Origin: Hyphomicrobiales bacterium
GTDB taxonomy: Bacteria > Pseudomonadota > Alphaproteobacteria > Rhizobiales > Xanthobacteraceae
Reading direction: 5' to 3'
Length of the DNA: 64,000 bases
Assembly: GCA_021732215.1 (NCBI GenBank)
Contig: JAKFVL010000010.1
Coordinates: forward strand, 169,121-233,120
The translations under genes and the position numbers were made by a program. Shown in pieces: positions 10,927 to 19,518 of this stretch. The notes beneath the pieces were generated by a model. That model was not told the origin of the DNA and searched no databases. It worked only from the letters and a program-made list of their open reading frames with translations. Positions within the stretch are counted from its first letter, which is position 1; every line of letters starts with the position of its first letter.

Positions 10927-11325
10927 ATGACTGGGATGACACCAAACAGCTCCGAAAAGCCGAAGCCCCGTCCGCGCCCGCAGGTGATGCGGTTGACGGA
11001 TGCTGCCGCGGCGCGGGTTCAGGAACTGACCCAGCGTGCCGATTCCGAGATTGTCGGTCTGCGCGTCGGCATCAAGAACGGCGGCTGCGCCGGGCAGTCC
11101 TACACCGTCGAATACGCCCACGACATCAAGGCGACCGACGAGGTCGTCGAGGACAAGGGCGTGAAGGTGCTGGTCGATCCGAAGGCCGTGCTGTTCCTGC
11201 TCGGCACCGAGATGGACTACAAGGCCGACAAGATGCAGGCGCAGTTCGTCTTCAACAATCCGAACCAGATTTCGGCTTGCGGCTGCGGCGAGTCGGTGCA
11301 GCTGAAGCCCGCCAGCGCGGACTAG
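10927..11325 (+). CDS. sufA: A-type Fe-S carrier SufA/IscA
   Basis: Binds and passes on Fe-S clusters or iron. The three ligand cysteines of A-type carriers are present: Cys54 in NGGCAGQS, and Cys118 and Cys120 in ACGCGES near the C-terminus. The 132-residue protein has about 20 extra basic and proline-rich residues before the conserved core (PQVMRLTDAAAARV). Met1 and Met4 are both possible starts. It is the last gene of the Suf cluster; a palindromic repeat 30 bases after its stop may end transcription. Confidence 0.95.
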   Translation: MTGMTPNSSEKPKPRPRPQVMRLTDAAAARVQELTQRADSEIVGLRVGIKNGGCAGQSYTVEYAHDIKATDEVVEDKGVKVLVDPKAVLFLLGTEMDYKADKMQAQFVFNNPNQISACGCGESVQLKPASAD

Positions 11326-11354
11326 TTTTTCACGCGGCCACGCCTGATTTAGTT

Positions 11355-11403
11355 GGGCATGATCTTGTCCGAAAACCGGTCTCCACTTTTCGGGATCATG
11401 CCC
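11355..11403. repeat. Intergenic palindromic repeat, type B (first copy)
   Basis: Outer arms GGGCATGATC (11355-11364) and GATCATGCCC (11394-11403) are perfect inverted copies; inner TCCGAAAA and TTTTCGGGA extend the stem. A related element lies at 45591-45660. It sits between sufA and the TfoX-like gene and ends two bases before the latter's start codon. Confidence 0.8.
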
Positions 11404-11405
11404 TG

Positions 11406-11876
11406 ATGGACCGCGATTTCCTGATCGATCTGTTTTCCGAATTCGGCGCGGTGGACATCAAGCGGATGTTTTCCGGCTTTGGCGTATCGGCTGACGGCGT
11501 GAATTTCGCCATGGCGCTGCGCGGCGGGCTGTTTCTGCGCGCCGACGCCGAGACCATCCCCAGTTTCGAAGCGGAAGGCTGCGCGCCGTTTCAGTATCAG
11601 ACGCGCGCCAAGACCGTGACGGTCAATTCGTACTGGCACCTGCCGCCGCGGCTTTACGACGATCCCGAAGAACTGGCGCAATGGGCGAGGGCAGCGCTCG
11701 ACGCCGCACGCCGCGCGGCGGTGAAGAAGAGGCCACGGGCGAAGAAGGCTGCAAAGCAGACGAAGCCGTTACTGTCACCACCGAAGCCTCGCAAAGCCAA
11801 AGCGGCCAAAGCAAGGAAGAAAGCTGCTTCCACGAAGCGGCTGGTTCGAAATCAAGCGGTGACAAGCAGGAAATAA
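11406..11876 (+). CDS. TfoX N-terminal-domain protein with histone-like basic tail
   Basis: The first 95 residues match the TfoX N-terminal domain pattern (LFSEFGAVDIKRMFSGFGV, GGLFLRADAET, YWHLPPRLYDDPEELAQW). TfoX in gamma-proteobacteria promotes competence gene expression, but in alphaproteobacteria the role of this domain is unknown. The last 60 residues are dominated by Lys and Ala (KKRPRAKKAAKQTK and following), like histone H1 tails, suggesting nucleic-acid binding. The ATG at 11406 gives 156 residues. There is no separate Shine-Dalgarno sequence; the closest purine run, GGGA at 11392-11395, lies inside the palindromic repeat. Confidence 0.82.
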   Translation: MDRDFLIDLFSEFGAVDIKRMFSGFGVSADGVNFAMALRGGLFLRADAETIPSFEAEGCAPFQYQTRAKTVTVNSYWHLPPRLYDDPEELAQWARAALDAARRAAVKKRPRAKKAAKQTKPLLSPPKPRKAKAAKARKKAASTKRLVRNQAVTSRK

Positions 11877-11891
11877 GCCGCAGCAGGCGCT

Positions 11892-12959
11892 TCAGGCGAC
11901 CTGAATGCGGTTGTTCGGCGCGTATTCCGGATCGACCTCGCAGATCGCGCGGTTGCGGCCGTTGCGCTTCGCAGCGTAGAGGCAAGCGTCGGCGCGTTCG
12001 ATCAGAGTGTCCATATCGTCTTCGGCCTGCAGCATCGCGACGCCCACGGAGATCGTGATGCGGCCGAGAATTTCACCGGTCGACTTCTTCTTCAGTTCTT
12101 TCGCCATCACGGCGCGGCGAATGTGATCGGCGACGGTCAGCGCCTGGCGCAGCGCGGTGTTGGGCAATACCACGGCGAACTCTTCGCCGCCGTAGCGTGC
12201 GGTGATGTCCTGTCCCTTGATGGTCTGCCTCAGGCACATCGCAACGAGGCGCAGAACCTGATCGCCGGTCAGATGGCCGTAGTTGTCGTTGAACGACTTG
12301 AAATGGTCGATGTCGAACATCAGCAGTGACAACGGCTCTCCGGCAAGCTGGGCCTGCTGCACGGCCTCGCTCAGTGCGCGGTCGAAGAACTTGCGATTGC
12401 CGAGCGATGTCAGCGGATCGGTCAGGGTTTCCGCGCGGATGGCTTCGAGGCTTTGCTGCAGATTACTGATTTCGTGCTTGGAGACGATCAGACGCGCTTC
12501 GAGCGCCTTGTTGGTCTCCTGCATCTCGCGCGTGGATTTGACGAGCTGATCGACGACGGCCTGAACCTGGTCTTGATCGACCGTGCCGCCGAGCTTCCGG
12601 GCCATGCCCTGGAGATTTGAATCGTATTTGACGGTCAAGCCGAGCGCGTCGGTGATGAGTGTCATCACGTCATCGATTTCGCTGATGACCTTGGCACCGA
12701 CCTTGTCGATCCGGCCCGTGGTGCGCAACTGAGACAGATAAGTCTCGTAGATCTGCTCGAGGTCAGATTCGCTCAGCTTGCCGTTATGGGCGAGCGATTC
12801 GTTGATGATCTTGTTGAGCCCGGGGTTGAAGCCGGTGGCGTATGTATACCAGATCTCATAATTGCGCGGCACAGCGGTCTGGCGCAGCGAACGAATCTGG
12901 CCAAGGGCAACCTCAGCGAACGCCATGGTGCGTTCGTGTTCGTTGAGCAGTCCAACCAC
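11892..12959 (-). CDS. Diguanylate cyclase (GGDEF domain)
   Basis: Makes the second messenger cyclic di-GMP from GTP. The C-terminal 170 residues form a GGDEF domain with active-site ARYGGEEFAVVLPN, preceded by the nucleotide and metal-binding segment LMFDIDHFKSFNDNYGH. The inhibitory I-site normally reads RxxD; here it is KGQD, so product inhibition may be weak. The N-terminal 150 residues have no membrane segment and begin with a helix block (RSLRQTAVPRNYEIWYTYATG) shared by a rhizobial subfamily, followed by a probable coiled coil. The GTG at 12959 is preferred because GGGGA lies 7 bases before it; a TTG at 12965 is possible. Convergent with the TfoX-like gene. Confidence 0.92.
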   Translation of the reverse strand: MVGLLNEHERTMAFAEVALGQIRSLRQTAVPRNYEIWYTYATGFNPGLNKIINESLAHNGKLSESDLEQIYETYLSQLRTTGRIDKVGAKVISEIDDVMTLITDALGLTVKYDSNLQGMARKLGGTVDQDQVQAVVDQLVKSTREMQETNKALEARLIVSKHEISNLQQSLEAIRAETLTDPLTSLGNRKFFDRALSEAVQQAQLAGEPLSLLMFDIDHFKSFNDNYGHLTGDQVLRLVAMCLRQTIKGQDITARYGGEEFAVVLPNTALRQALTVADHIRRAVMAKELKKKSTGEILGRITISVGVAMLQAEDDMDTLIERADACLYAAKRNGRNRAICEVDPEYAPNNRIQVA

Positions 12960-13085
12960 GATCAAATCCCCGCACCGCAGGCCGATTCGTGGCCTTGGCG
13001 CCCAAAACCCCTCAAAGTATCGGGAACCAAGCTAGCTCACGATCGTGAACGAGCCGTAAATGTTCCGGTGTGCCGGGGCGAGGGA

Positions 13086-14603
13086 TCAGACCCTTGCGCG
13101 AACAGGACGCAGCAAAAATGCCGGCAAATGCGAATGATCGCCGGCATCGGCAGTGGCTTCGCGGCTCGCTGTTGGTTCGTTGCGCAGACGTCCGATCGAG
13201 GGCGGCGGTGACGCCGTGTGGAGCGGAGGGACCCCGTTCGGATTGATATCGGGTTTGCGGCCGCGGCCACCGCGCTCGTTGCGGCGTGGCTTGCGCTCGT
13301 CGCGAGATTTCTCAGGATGTCTTTCTTGAGGCTGGTGTTCCTGAGTTTGCTGTTCTTGAGACGGCCGCTCTTGAGATTGGCGCTCCCTGGGGGCGCGATC
13401 GCCTCGGCGCTTGTCGCCGCGCCGGGACGCCGACCGCGACGGGCGTTCGGAGATGTCGAGATTTGAAACCTCGGCGACGGGCGCGCCTTCCATGGCGGGA
13501 ATGGGTTGGCCGATCAGTTTTTCGATGGCGACAACCGATTTCTGATCGGCAGGCGACACGATCGAAATCGCCGTTCCAAGACGTCCGGCGCGGCCGGTGC
13601 GGCCGACGCGGTGTACGTAGTCATCCGGATGGTGAGGCACGTCGAAATTGAAGACATGGCTGACTTCGGGAATATCGAGGCCGCGGGCTGCGACATCCGA
13701 GGCGACCAGTAATGCACTCTCGCCCTTGCGGAACTGGTCGAGTGCGGCCATCCGCGCGGGCTGTTCCATATCGCCATGAAGTGCGACGGCGCTGAAGCCG
13801 TGCTTCTGCAGCGATTTGTGCAGCAGCGCCACTTCGCGCTTGCGGTTACAGAAGATGATCGCGTTCTTGAGGTCTTTGGCGCCACGGATCAGCTGACGCA
13901 GAACGTCGCGTTTTTCGTGCGCTTCGCGTCCGCAACCAACTTGCAATTGCGCCACGGTGACGGCTGTCGAGGCGGGGCGGGAGACTTCGACCTTCTGCGG
14001 ATTGTGCAGAAAGGTTTCGGTGATACGGCGGATTTCGGGAGGCATGGTCGCCGTGAAAAACAGCGTCTGGCGGGTAAATGGAACGAGCTTGCAGATGCGT
14101 TCGATGTCTGGAATGAAGCCCATATCCAGCATGCGGTCGGCTTCGTCGATCACCAGCAATTCGACACCGGTGAGCAACAATCCGCCGCGCTCCGTATGGT
14201 CGAGCAGGCGGCCGGGTGTTGCGATCAGAACATCGACGCCGCGCGTGAGCTTTGAGTCCTGATCGCCGAACGAGACGCCGCCGATCAGAAGCGCGACGTT
14301 CAGTTTCTGGCCTGCGCCGTATTTGTCGAAATTCTCTTTGACCTGTGCGGCCAGTTCGCGGGTCGGTTCAAGAATGAGCGTGCGCGGCATGCGTGCGCGG
14401 GCGCGGCCCTTTTCCAGCAGCGTCAGCATCGGCAGCACGAAGGCGGCGGTCTTGCCGGTGCCGGTCTGGGCGATGCCGAGTACGTCTCGCCGGGCGAGAA
14501 CGTGGGGGATCGCTTGTTCCTGAATGGGGGTGGGGATGGTGTAGCCGGTCGCGGCGACTGCGGCGAGAACCTTGTCGGATAGTCCAAGATTGGAAAAAGA
14601 CAT
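13086..14603 (-). CDS. rhlE: DEAD-box ATP-dependent RNA helicase, RhlE type
   Basis: Unwinds RNA, probably in ribosome assembly and RNA decay. All DEAD-box motifs are in order: Q motif TPIQEQAIP, motif I QTGTGKTAA, motif II VIDEADRMLD, motif III FFTATMP, and C-terminal DVAARGLDIPEV and HRVGRTGRAGR. Helicase core is about residues 1-375. The tail is unusual: arginine and glutamate rich with repeated QE-x-P/Q units (RQSQERPSQEQQTQEHQPQE), then a basic stretch, ending LPAFLLRPVRARV. Such tails usually add RNA affinity. 505 residues. A leader of up to 350 bases separates it from the next gene. Confidence 0.94.
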   Translation of the reverse strand: MSFSNLGLSDKVLAAVAATGYTIPTPIQEQAIPHVLARRDVLGIAQTGTGKTAAFVLPMLTLLEKGRARARMPRTLILEPTRELAAQVKENFDKYGAGQKLNVALLIGGVSFGDQDSKLTRGVDVLIATPGRLLDHTERGGLLLTGVELLVIDEADRMLDMGFIPDIERICKLVPFTRQTLFFTATMPPEIRRITETFLHNPQKVEVSRPASTAVTVAQLQVGCGREAHEKRDVLRQLIRGAKDLKNAIIFCNRKREVALLHKSLQKHGFSAVALHGDMEQPARMAALDQFRKGESALLVASDVAARGLDIPEVSHVFNFDVPHHPDDYVHRVGRTGRAGRLGTAISIVSPADQKSVVAIEKLIGQPIPAMEGAPVAEVSNLDISERPSRSASRRGDKRRGDRAPRERQSQERPSQEQQTQEHQPQERHPEKSRDERKPRRNERGGRGRKPDINPNGVPPLHTASPPPSIGRLRNEPTASREATADAGDHSHLPAFLLRPVRARV

Positions 14604-14952
14604 TGAGCTTCCAGTGTCCGGATCGCCGTTCGGGATCTCGGGAAAAAACTGTTGCGCTCACCCCGGGAACGGCTTGCTAACAAGCTGGGGGATTTCACTG
14701 ACGCAAACAGGCGGCTGACCAAATGATCGCGTTTCGATCTTGGGCCGCGTTGAGCCGGAACATAGGGTCGAATCGTCCAAAGTCAATGCAAGACATGGAT
14801 TTAGGCGCCGGAAAGCTTAATGTTTCTGCTCGTCAGCCTCCGAATCCTTGAACCGGGCGGCTAGCTGCCGCGACTATGGGCAAAGGGGGCGGCCGGAACA
14901 CGGCTTTGCTGCCGCTTCAGATATTCAGTCATATCGTCAGGGGATCGGGGAC
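14604..14952. other. 349-base gap between rhlE and a caspase-like gene
   Basis: The two genes diverge, so both promoters must be here. I see no supported gene, no clear inverted repeat longer than 7 bases and no known RNA element. AGGGGA near 14939-14944 is the likely ribosome-binding site of the plus-strand gene. The distance leaves room for a long rhlE leader, as seen with many cold-responsive helicase genes; this is only a possibility. Confidence 0.4.
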
Positions 14953-16470
14953 ATGATCAGCGCATTGCTCAAGCCGGCGATCAGACTCGTCATGGCTTTG
15001 TCATTGACGATGGTCGCGACACAAGCACTCGCCGCCAAGCGCGTCGCGCTGGTGATCGGCAACGACAACTACCGCAACATTCCGAAGCTTCAAAAGGCCG
15101 TCGCCGATGCCCGCACCATGGGCGATACGCTGAAGCAACTCGGCTTTCAGGTGATGGTGGCGGAAAACCAAAATCGCCAGTCGTTCAGTGAGACGCTGCT
15201 GTCGTTCGACCGCGCGCTTGAAAAGGGCGATACCGCGTTCTTCTTCTACGCCGGCCACGGCTTCGAAATTGCCGGACAGAATTTCCTGCTGCCGATCGAC
15301 GTGCCTGCGGCGACCGCAGGACAGGAAGAACTGGTGCGCGATTCCTCGATCATGACCGACCGCGTCGTATCGCGCTTGCAAAGCCGCGGCGTGCGCACGG
15401 CGATCCTCGTGCTCGACGCTTGCCGCAATAATCCGTTCGAGGAGCGTTGGGGCACGCGCGCTGTCGGTGGCGGCGGCGGCCTTGCCAGTATGCCGGACCT
15501 TCCCGAGGGGATGTTCACGATTCTTTCGGCCGGGCCGAAGCAGACCGCGCTTGATCGTCTGTCCGACAGCGATACCGATCCAAATTCCGTGTTCACACGC
15601 GTGTTTGCCAAGGAGCTTCTCAAACCGGGCGTGAATCTTGTCGACATCGCGCAAACCACGCGGCGGGTGGTCAATGGCATGGCAACCACCGTCAAGCACA
15701 AGCAGCAGCCGGCGTATTTCGACCAGATGGTCGACAGCGTCTACTTCAACGGCGGCGCCGAGGCGCGGCGTGCGGTCGAAGTCGAACCCAAAGTCGCCGC
15801 ATTGACGCCGGGTCTCGCGCCACGCAGCGCTCCGCAGCCTGAATCGACAAACGCGCCGATTGCGCTGTTTTCGCGTCACAATGGCGGCTGGACCATCGTG
15901 TTCTCGATCATCGATCCGGTTCTTGCCATTTCATGGCGTTATGGCGAGAGCGGCGAGTTCAAGGAAACCGGCTTTGCCGACACGCTCGATCCGCGCACGC
16001 GCAAGCGCTCGCCGAACACCTCGATCGAATTGCCGTCGGATGCGCCCGCGACCACGCTTCAGGTTCGCTACATCGATGCGCAAGGCGAGATGCAGGGTCC
16101 GTTCCCGATCAAGTTCGATCCCGAGGCTGCGTTGATCCGCGATCAGCGCAAGACGCTCGATATGACATCGACAAGCTGGCTGTCGTTTCGAGAGTTCAAC
16201 GGATTGCTGGTCTACTACACCCACCTGATGTCGTATCGCTGCGCGATCCGCGAGGTAAAAGTCGGCATCGATTCCACCGTGCCGGATCAGGTGATCAAGA
16301 TGCCGCCTTGCGACCCGCTCAACCCGTCCTCGATCCCCTATGAGGCAAAGCCCTATATGAAGCTGCCGCCGGCGACCAAGTCGGTGTCGGTGGAATTGAC
16401 CTATCGGGACGGCACCACGTCGGAGATCAAGAGTTTCCGGAAAGCGGCCGCTGGAGGACTCAATCGCTGA
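14953..16470 (+). CDS. Secreted caspase-like (peptidase C14) protein, first of three
   Basis: A metacaspase-like Cys peptidase exported by a Sec signal peptide (LVMALSLTMVATQALA, about residues 12-27). The C14 fold starts at RVALVIGNDNYRN; the catalytic pair is His102 in FFYAGHGFEI and Cys157 in VLDACRNNPF. The caspase domain ends near residue 270. The rest (270-505) is an unnamed beta-rich region with no motif I recognise, containing PSDAPATTLQVRYIDAQGEM. Caspase-type enzymes cut after Lys, Arg or Asp, but the target here is unknown. The ATG at 14953 follows AGGGGA and precedes the signal peptide; an upstream TTG at 14848 would hide it. Confidence 0.88.
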   Translation: MISALLKPAIRLVMALSLTMVATQALAAKRVALVIGNDNYRNIPKLQKAVADARTMGDTLKQLGFQVMVAENQNRQSFSETLLSFDRALEKGDTAFFFYAGHGFEIAGQNFLLPIDVPAATAGQEELVRDSSIMTDRVVSRLQSRGVRTAILVLDACRNNPFEERWGTRAVGGGGGLASMPDLPEGMFTILSAGPKQTALDRLSDSDTDPNSVFTRVFAKELLKPGVNLVDIAQTTRRVVNGMATTVKHKQQPAYFDQMVDSVYFNGGAEARRAVEVEPKVAALTPGLAPRSAPQPESTNAPIALFSRHNGGWTIVFSIIDPVLAISWRYGESGEFKETGFADTLDPRTRKRSPNTSIELPSDAPATTLQVRYIDAQGEMQGPFPIKFDPEAALIRDQRKTLDMTSTSWLSFREFNGLLVYYTHLMSYRCAIREVKVGIDSTVPDQVIKMPPCDPLNPSSIPYEAKPYMKLPPATKSVSVELTYRDGTTSEIKSFRKAAAGGLNR

Positions 16471-16575
16471 CCATTAAGCGCTGACACCTTGCTGCCTTGG
16501 TTGCGCTTCAGGATGTCGTGGCTACGATACCAGCAATTCAGCCAGCCGCATTCCATCGACGGAAGGAGCCCCAGC

Positions 16576-17859
16576 ATGTCCGCGAAGCCAGCCGCCGGTC
16601 CGGGCTCTTCCGCGCATGCACTTGGCACTGGCCAGGCGATGCGGTCCATCAAGGCGCAGTGCTGCATCGTGGGCGGCGGTCCAGCCGGAATGATGCTCGG
16701 CTATCTGATGGCGCGCGCAGGCATCGATACGGTGGTTCTCGAAAAGCACGCCGATTTCCTGCGCGATTTTCGTGGCGATACCGTGCATCCGTCCACCATG
16801 CAGGTGCTCGACGAACTGGGTTTGCTCGATGCCTTTCTCAAGCGTCCCCACGACAAGCTGGATCATCTGAGCGGGCATTTCGGCGAAGATACCGTTACCA
16901 TTGCCGACTTTCGCGGCATGCGGATCAAGACGCCCTATATCGCCTTCATGCCGCAATGGGAGTTTCTCGATTTCCTGTTTGACGCCGGTGCTCACTATCC
17001 CAACCTGAAGGTCTTGAGAAAGACAGAAGCGCTCGACCTGCTGCGCGACGGTGAGACCGTCACCGGCGTCATCGCTCGCTCGGAGCAGGGACGGCTCGAG
17101 GTGAGAGCCGCGCTGACGATCGGCTGCGACGGCCGCCATTCGGTGGTGCGCGAATGCGCGGGGCTGGAGATCGAGGACATCGGAGCGCCAATCGACGTGT
17201 TGTGGTTCAGAATTGCGAAAGACCCGTCCGAAAAGGATCGGGCACTGATGAATGCGCAGCCCGGCCGCATTCTGGTGACGATCGACCGCGGCGAATACTG
17301 GCAATGCGCCTACGTCATCCCCAAAGGCCTGACGGATTCAGTCAAGGCGCGAGGGCTGAATCAATTCCGTGCCGATATCGTCGCCACTGCGCCGCGCCTG
17401 CGTGCGCATGTCGGCGATGTGAAGAGCTGGGACGACGTCAAGCTGCTGACCGTGAGCATCGACCGGCTCCGTCGTTGGTCGCGCCCGGGCTTGCTCTGTA
17501 TCGGCGATGCGGCGCATGCGATGTCGCCGATCGGCGGCGTCGGCATCAATCTCGCTATTCAGGACGCGGTCGCGACCGCGAACCTGCTGTCTGACAAGCT
17601 GTCGAATGGCTGCCCCGACGAGAGAGTGCTCGACCGCGTGCGCCAGCGGCGGATGTTTCCGGTCAGGGTGACTCAGGCGCTGCAAGTCCAGATGCAGGAC
17701 CGCATCATCAGCCGGGCGCTGGAGGGCGGGGCGCTGACAGCTCCCGCGTTCATGAAAGTGGTCAACGCTTCGCCGTGGCTGCAACGGCTGATTGCCCGCG
17801 TGCTGGGGATCGGCGTGCGGCCCGAGCATGTGAGGTCGAAGGCGGCCGCAATCAGCTGA
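16576..17859 (+). CDS. FAD-dependent monooxygenase (PHBH/UbiH fold)
   Basis: A flavoprotein aromatic hydroxylase-like oxidoreductase. The N-terminal Rossmann motif is CCIVGGGPAGMMLGYLMARAG; the second FAD motif is LLCIGDAAHAMSPIGGVG, followed by the helix INLAIQDAVATANLL. The DG motif appears as TIGCDGRHSVVRE. The 427-residue size fits group A monooxygenases. The substrate is unknown; RGDTVHPSTMQVLDELGL is shared with a subgroup often annotated as FAD-dependent oxidoreductase. GGAAGGAG at 16561-16568 sets the ATG at 16576. It converges with a short-chain dehydrogenase gene 10 bases away. Confidence 0.88.
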   Translation: MSAKPAAGPGSSAHALGTGQAMRSIKAQCCIVGGGPAGMMLGYLMARAGIDTVVLEKHADFLRDFRGDTVHPSTMQVLDELGLLDAFLKRPHDKLDHLSGHFGEDTVTIADFRGMRIKTPYIAFMPQWEFLDFLFDAGAHYPNLKVLRKTEALDLLRDGETVTGVIARSEQGRLEVRAALTIGCDGRHSVVRECAGLEIEDIGAPIDVLWFRIAKDPSEKDRALMNAQPGRILVTIDRGEYWQCAYVIPKGLTDSVKARGLNQFRADIVATAPRLRAHVGDVKSWDDVKLLTVSIDRLRRWSRPGLLCIGDAAHAMSPIGGVGINLAIQDAVATANLLSDKLSNGCPDERVLDRVRQRRMFPVRVTQALQVQMQDRIISRALEGGALTAPAFMKVVNASPWLQRLIARVLGIGVRPEHVRSKAAAIS

Positions 17860-17869
17860 CGGGCGGCGT

Positions 17870-18640
17870 TCAGGCCATGACCGAGTAGCCGCCATCGACC
17901 GGGATCGCCGCGCCGGTCACGAAATCCGATGCGTTCGAAGCGAGAAAGACGGCGATGCCGGCAAAATCCCGGGTCTCGCCCCAGCGGTTCGCCGGCGTGC
18001 GCTTCAGCACCCGCTCATGCAGCCCTTCGACCTGCTGGCGAGCGCCCTGCGTCATCTCGGTGTCGATCCAGCCAGGCAGAATGCAGTTGGCCTGAATGTT
18101 ATCTTGCGCCCATGCGCAGGCGAGCGAGCGCGTCAATTGCACCACACCGCCCTTGCTCGCTGCATAGGCCGGCGAATAGCTCGCGCCGAACAGTGACATC
18201 ATCGAGCCGATGGTGATGATCTTGCCATGTCCCGCCGCTTTCATCGCCGGGTATACACATTGCGCGGCAAGCAGGGTGCTGGTCAGATTGGTGTCGATCA
18301 CGATGTGCCATTCGGCGGCCGAGATGACTTGCGGAGGCTTGCGCACGGTTGTGCCGGCATTGGCGACGAGAATGTCGATGCGGCCGAATTCCTTCAGCGT
18401 CGCGTCGGTGAGAGACTTCAGTGCGTTCTCGTCAGTGACATCGGTTGCGATGAATCGTGCGGCCGCGCCGGATTTCGTCAGTTCGGCAACGGCGGCATTC
18501 GATTTATCGGCATTGCGCGCGGCGATGACGATGGTCGCGCCGGCAGCGGCAAGCCCGCGCGCCATGCCGAGGCCGATGCCGCCATTGCCTCCGGTGACGA
18601 TGGCCACCCGGCCCGAGAGATCGAATGCTGATGCGGTCAC
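17870..18640 (-). CDS. Short-chain dehydrogenase/reductase (classical SDR), copy 1
   Basis: NAD(P)-dependent oxidoreductase of 256 residues. The cofactor motif is VTGGNGGIGLGMA, the NAG-type motif is LVANAGTT, and the catalytic Ser and YxxxK are in IGSMMSLFGASYSPAYAASKGG (Tyr and Lys in YAASK). The start is a GTG at 18640 (residues VTASAFDLSG) behind GGTGAG. It lies 29 bases after a paralogue on the same strand, with which it shares the C-terminal pattern ending in VTGAAIPVDGGYSVMA. This resembles the gluconate 5-dehydrogenase-like and 2-deoxygluconate dehydrogenase-like group, but the substrate is not certain. Confidence 0.9.
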   Translation of the reverse strand: MTASAFDLSGRVAIVTGGNGGIGLGMARGLAAAGATIVIAARNADKSNAAVAELTKSGAAARFIATDVTDENALKSLTDATLKEFGRIDILVANAGTTVRKPPQVISAAEWHIVIDTNLTSTLLAAQCVYPAMKAAGHGKIITIGSMMSLFGASYSPAYAASKGGVVQLTRSLACAWAQDNIQANCILPGWIDTEMTQGARQQVEGLHERVLKRTPANRWGETRDFAGIAVFLASNASDFVTGAAIPVDGGYSVMA

Positions 18641-18669
18641 AGGCTCACCTTCGCATGAATTGCACCAGC

Positions 18670-19452
18670 TTAACCCATCGCGGTGAAGCCGCCATCGACC
18701 GTATGCGCTGCGCCCGTGACGAAGTCCGACGCGCGGCTCGCCAGAAACACGGCGACGCCGGCCAGATCCTCGGGTGTGCCCCATCGCGCGGCCGGCACCC
18801 GCGCCAGGATGCGGTCGTGCAGCTCGGGACGGGCTTCGCGCGCACGCTTGGTCAGATCGGTGTCGATCCAGCCCGGCAGGATGACATTGACCTGAATGTT
18901 GTCCGGCGCCCATGCAATCGCGAGCGAACGGGTGAGTTGCAGCACGCCGCCTTTGCTGGCCGCGTAATTCGGGGCATTGCCGGTGGCGAGATTGGCCAGC
19001 ACCGAGGCGATATTGATGATCTTGCCGCCGCCCTGACGCTTCATCGCCGGATGCACCGCCTGCGCGCAGACAAATGGCGCGGTAAGATTGACGTCGATCA
19101 CCGTCTGCCAGTCCTCCAGCGGCATTTTTTCCGGCGGTCCGGAGAGGCTGATTCCTGCATTGTTGACCAGGATGTCGATGCGTCCGAAGTCTTTCAGTGT
19201 GGCATCGACCATCGCCACGACAGCCGTCGTGTCCGTGACATCGGCGATCAGCGATATCGCGCGGCTGTTATTGGCCTCGCATGCTTTCGCCACCGAGGCC
19301 AGCGCAGAGCCGGCGTTGTCCGCATTTCGATCGGCGATTGCGACCAATGCGCCGGCTTCCGCAAGTCCCCTGGCGATGGCAAGGCCAATGCCGGTGTTGC
19401 CGCCGGTGATGAGCGCGGCCTTGCCGGTCAGATCGAAGGGTGAGGCGGCCAT
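18670..19452 (-). CDS. Short-chain dehydrogenase/reductase (classical SDR), copy 2
   Basis: Paralogue of the adjacent SDR, 260 residues. It has the cofactor motif ITGGNTGIGLAIARG, ADR at the end of beta-2, NNAG in LVNNAGISLSG, and the catalytic YAASK in NYAASKGGVLQLTRS. The C-terminus VTGAAHTVDGGFTAMG parallels copy 1, so the pair probably arose by tandem duplication and may act on related substrates in one pathway. AAGGAG at about 19465-19470 lies before the ATG at 19452. The two genes are probably one transcript. Confidence 0.9.
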   Translation of the reverse strand: MAASPFDLTGKAALITGGNTGIGLAIARGLAEAGALVAIADRNADNAGSALASVAKACEANNSRAISLIADVTDTTAVVAMVDATLKDFGRIDILVNNAGISLSGPPEKMPLEDWQTVIDVNLTAPFVCAQAVHPAMKRQGGGKIINIASVLANLATGNAPNYAASKGGVLQLTRSLAIAWAPDNIQVNVILPGWIDTDLTKRAREARPELHDRILARVPAARWGTPEDLAGVAVFLASRASDFVTGAAHTVDGGFTAMG

Positions 19453-19518
19453 CTGCGTGCTGGCTCCTTGACGGATGACATTGCCGTCCAGCCATCACAT
19501 GGGGCGGCGGCACGCAAG

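Noticed and set aside
18641..18913. N-terminal extension of SDR copy 1 to 18913
   Set aside because: The extension reads through the end of SDR copy 2 in another frame, is Arg/Gly-rich and unlike any SDR. The GTG at 18640 directly precedes the conserved N-terminus.
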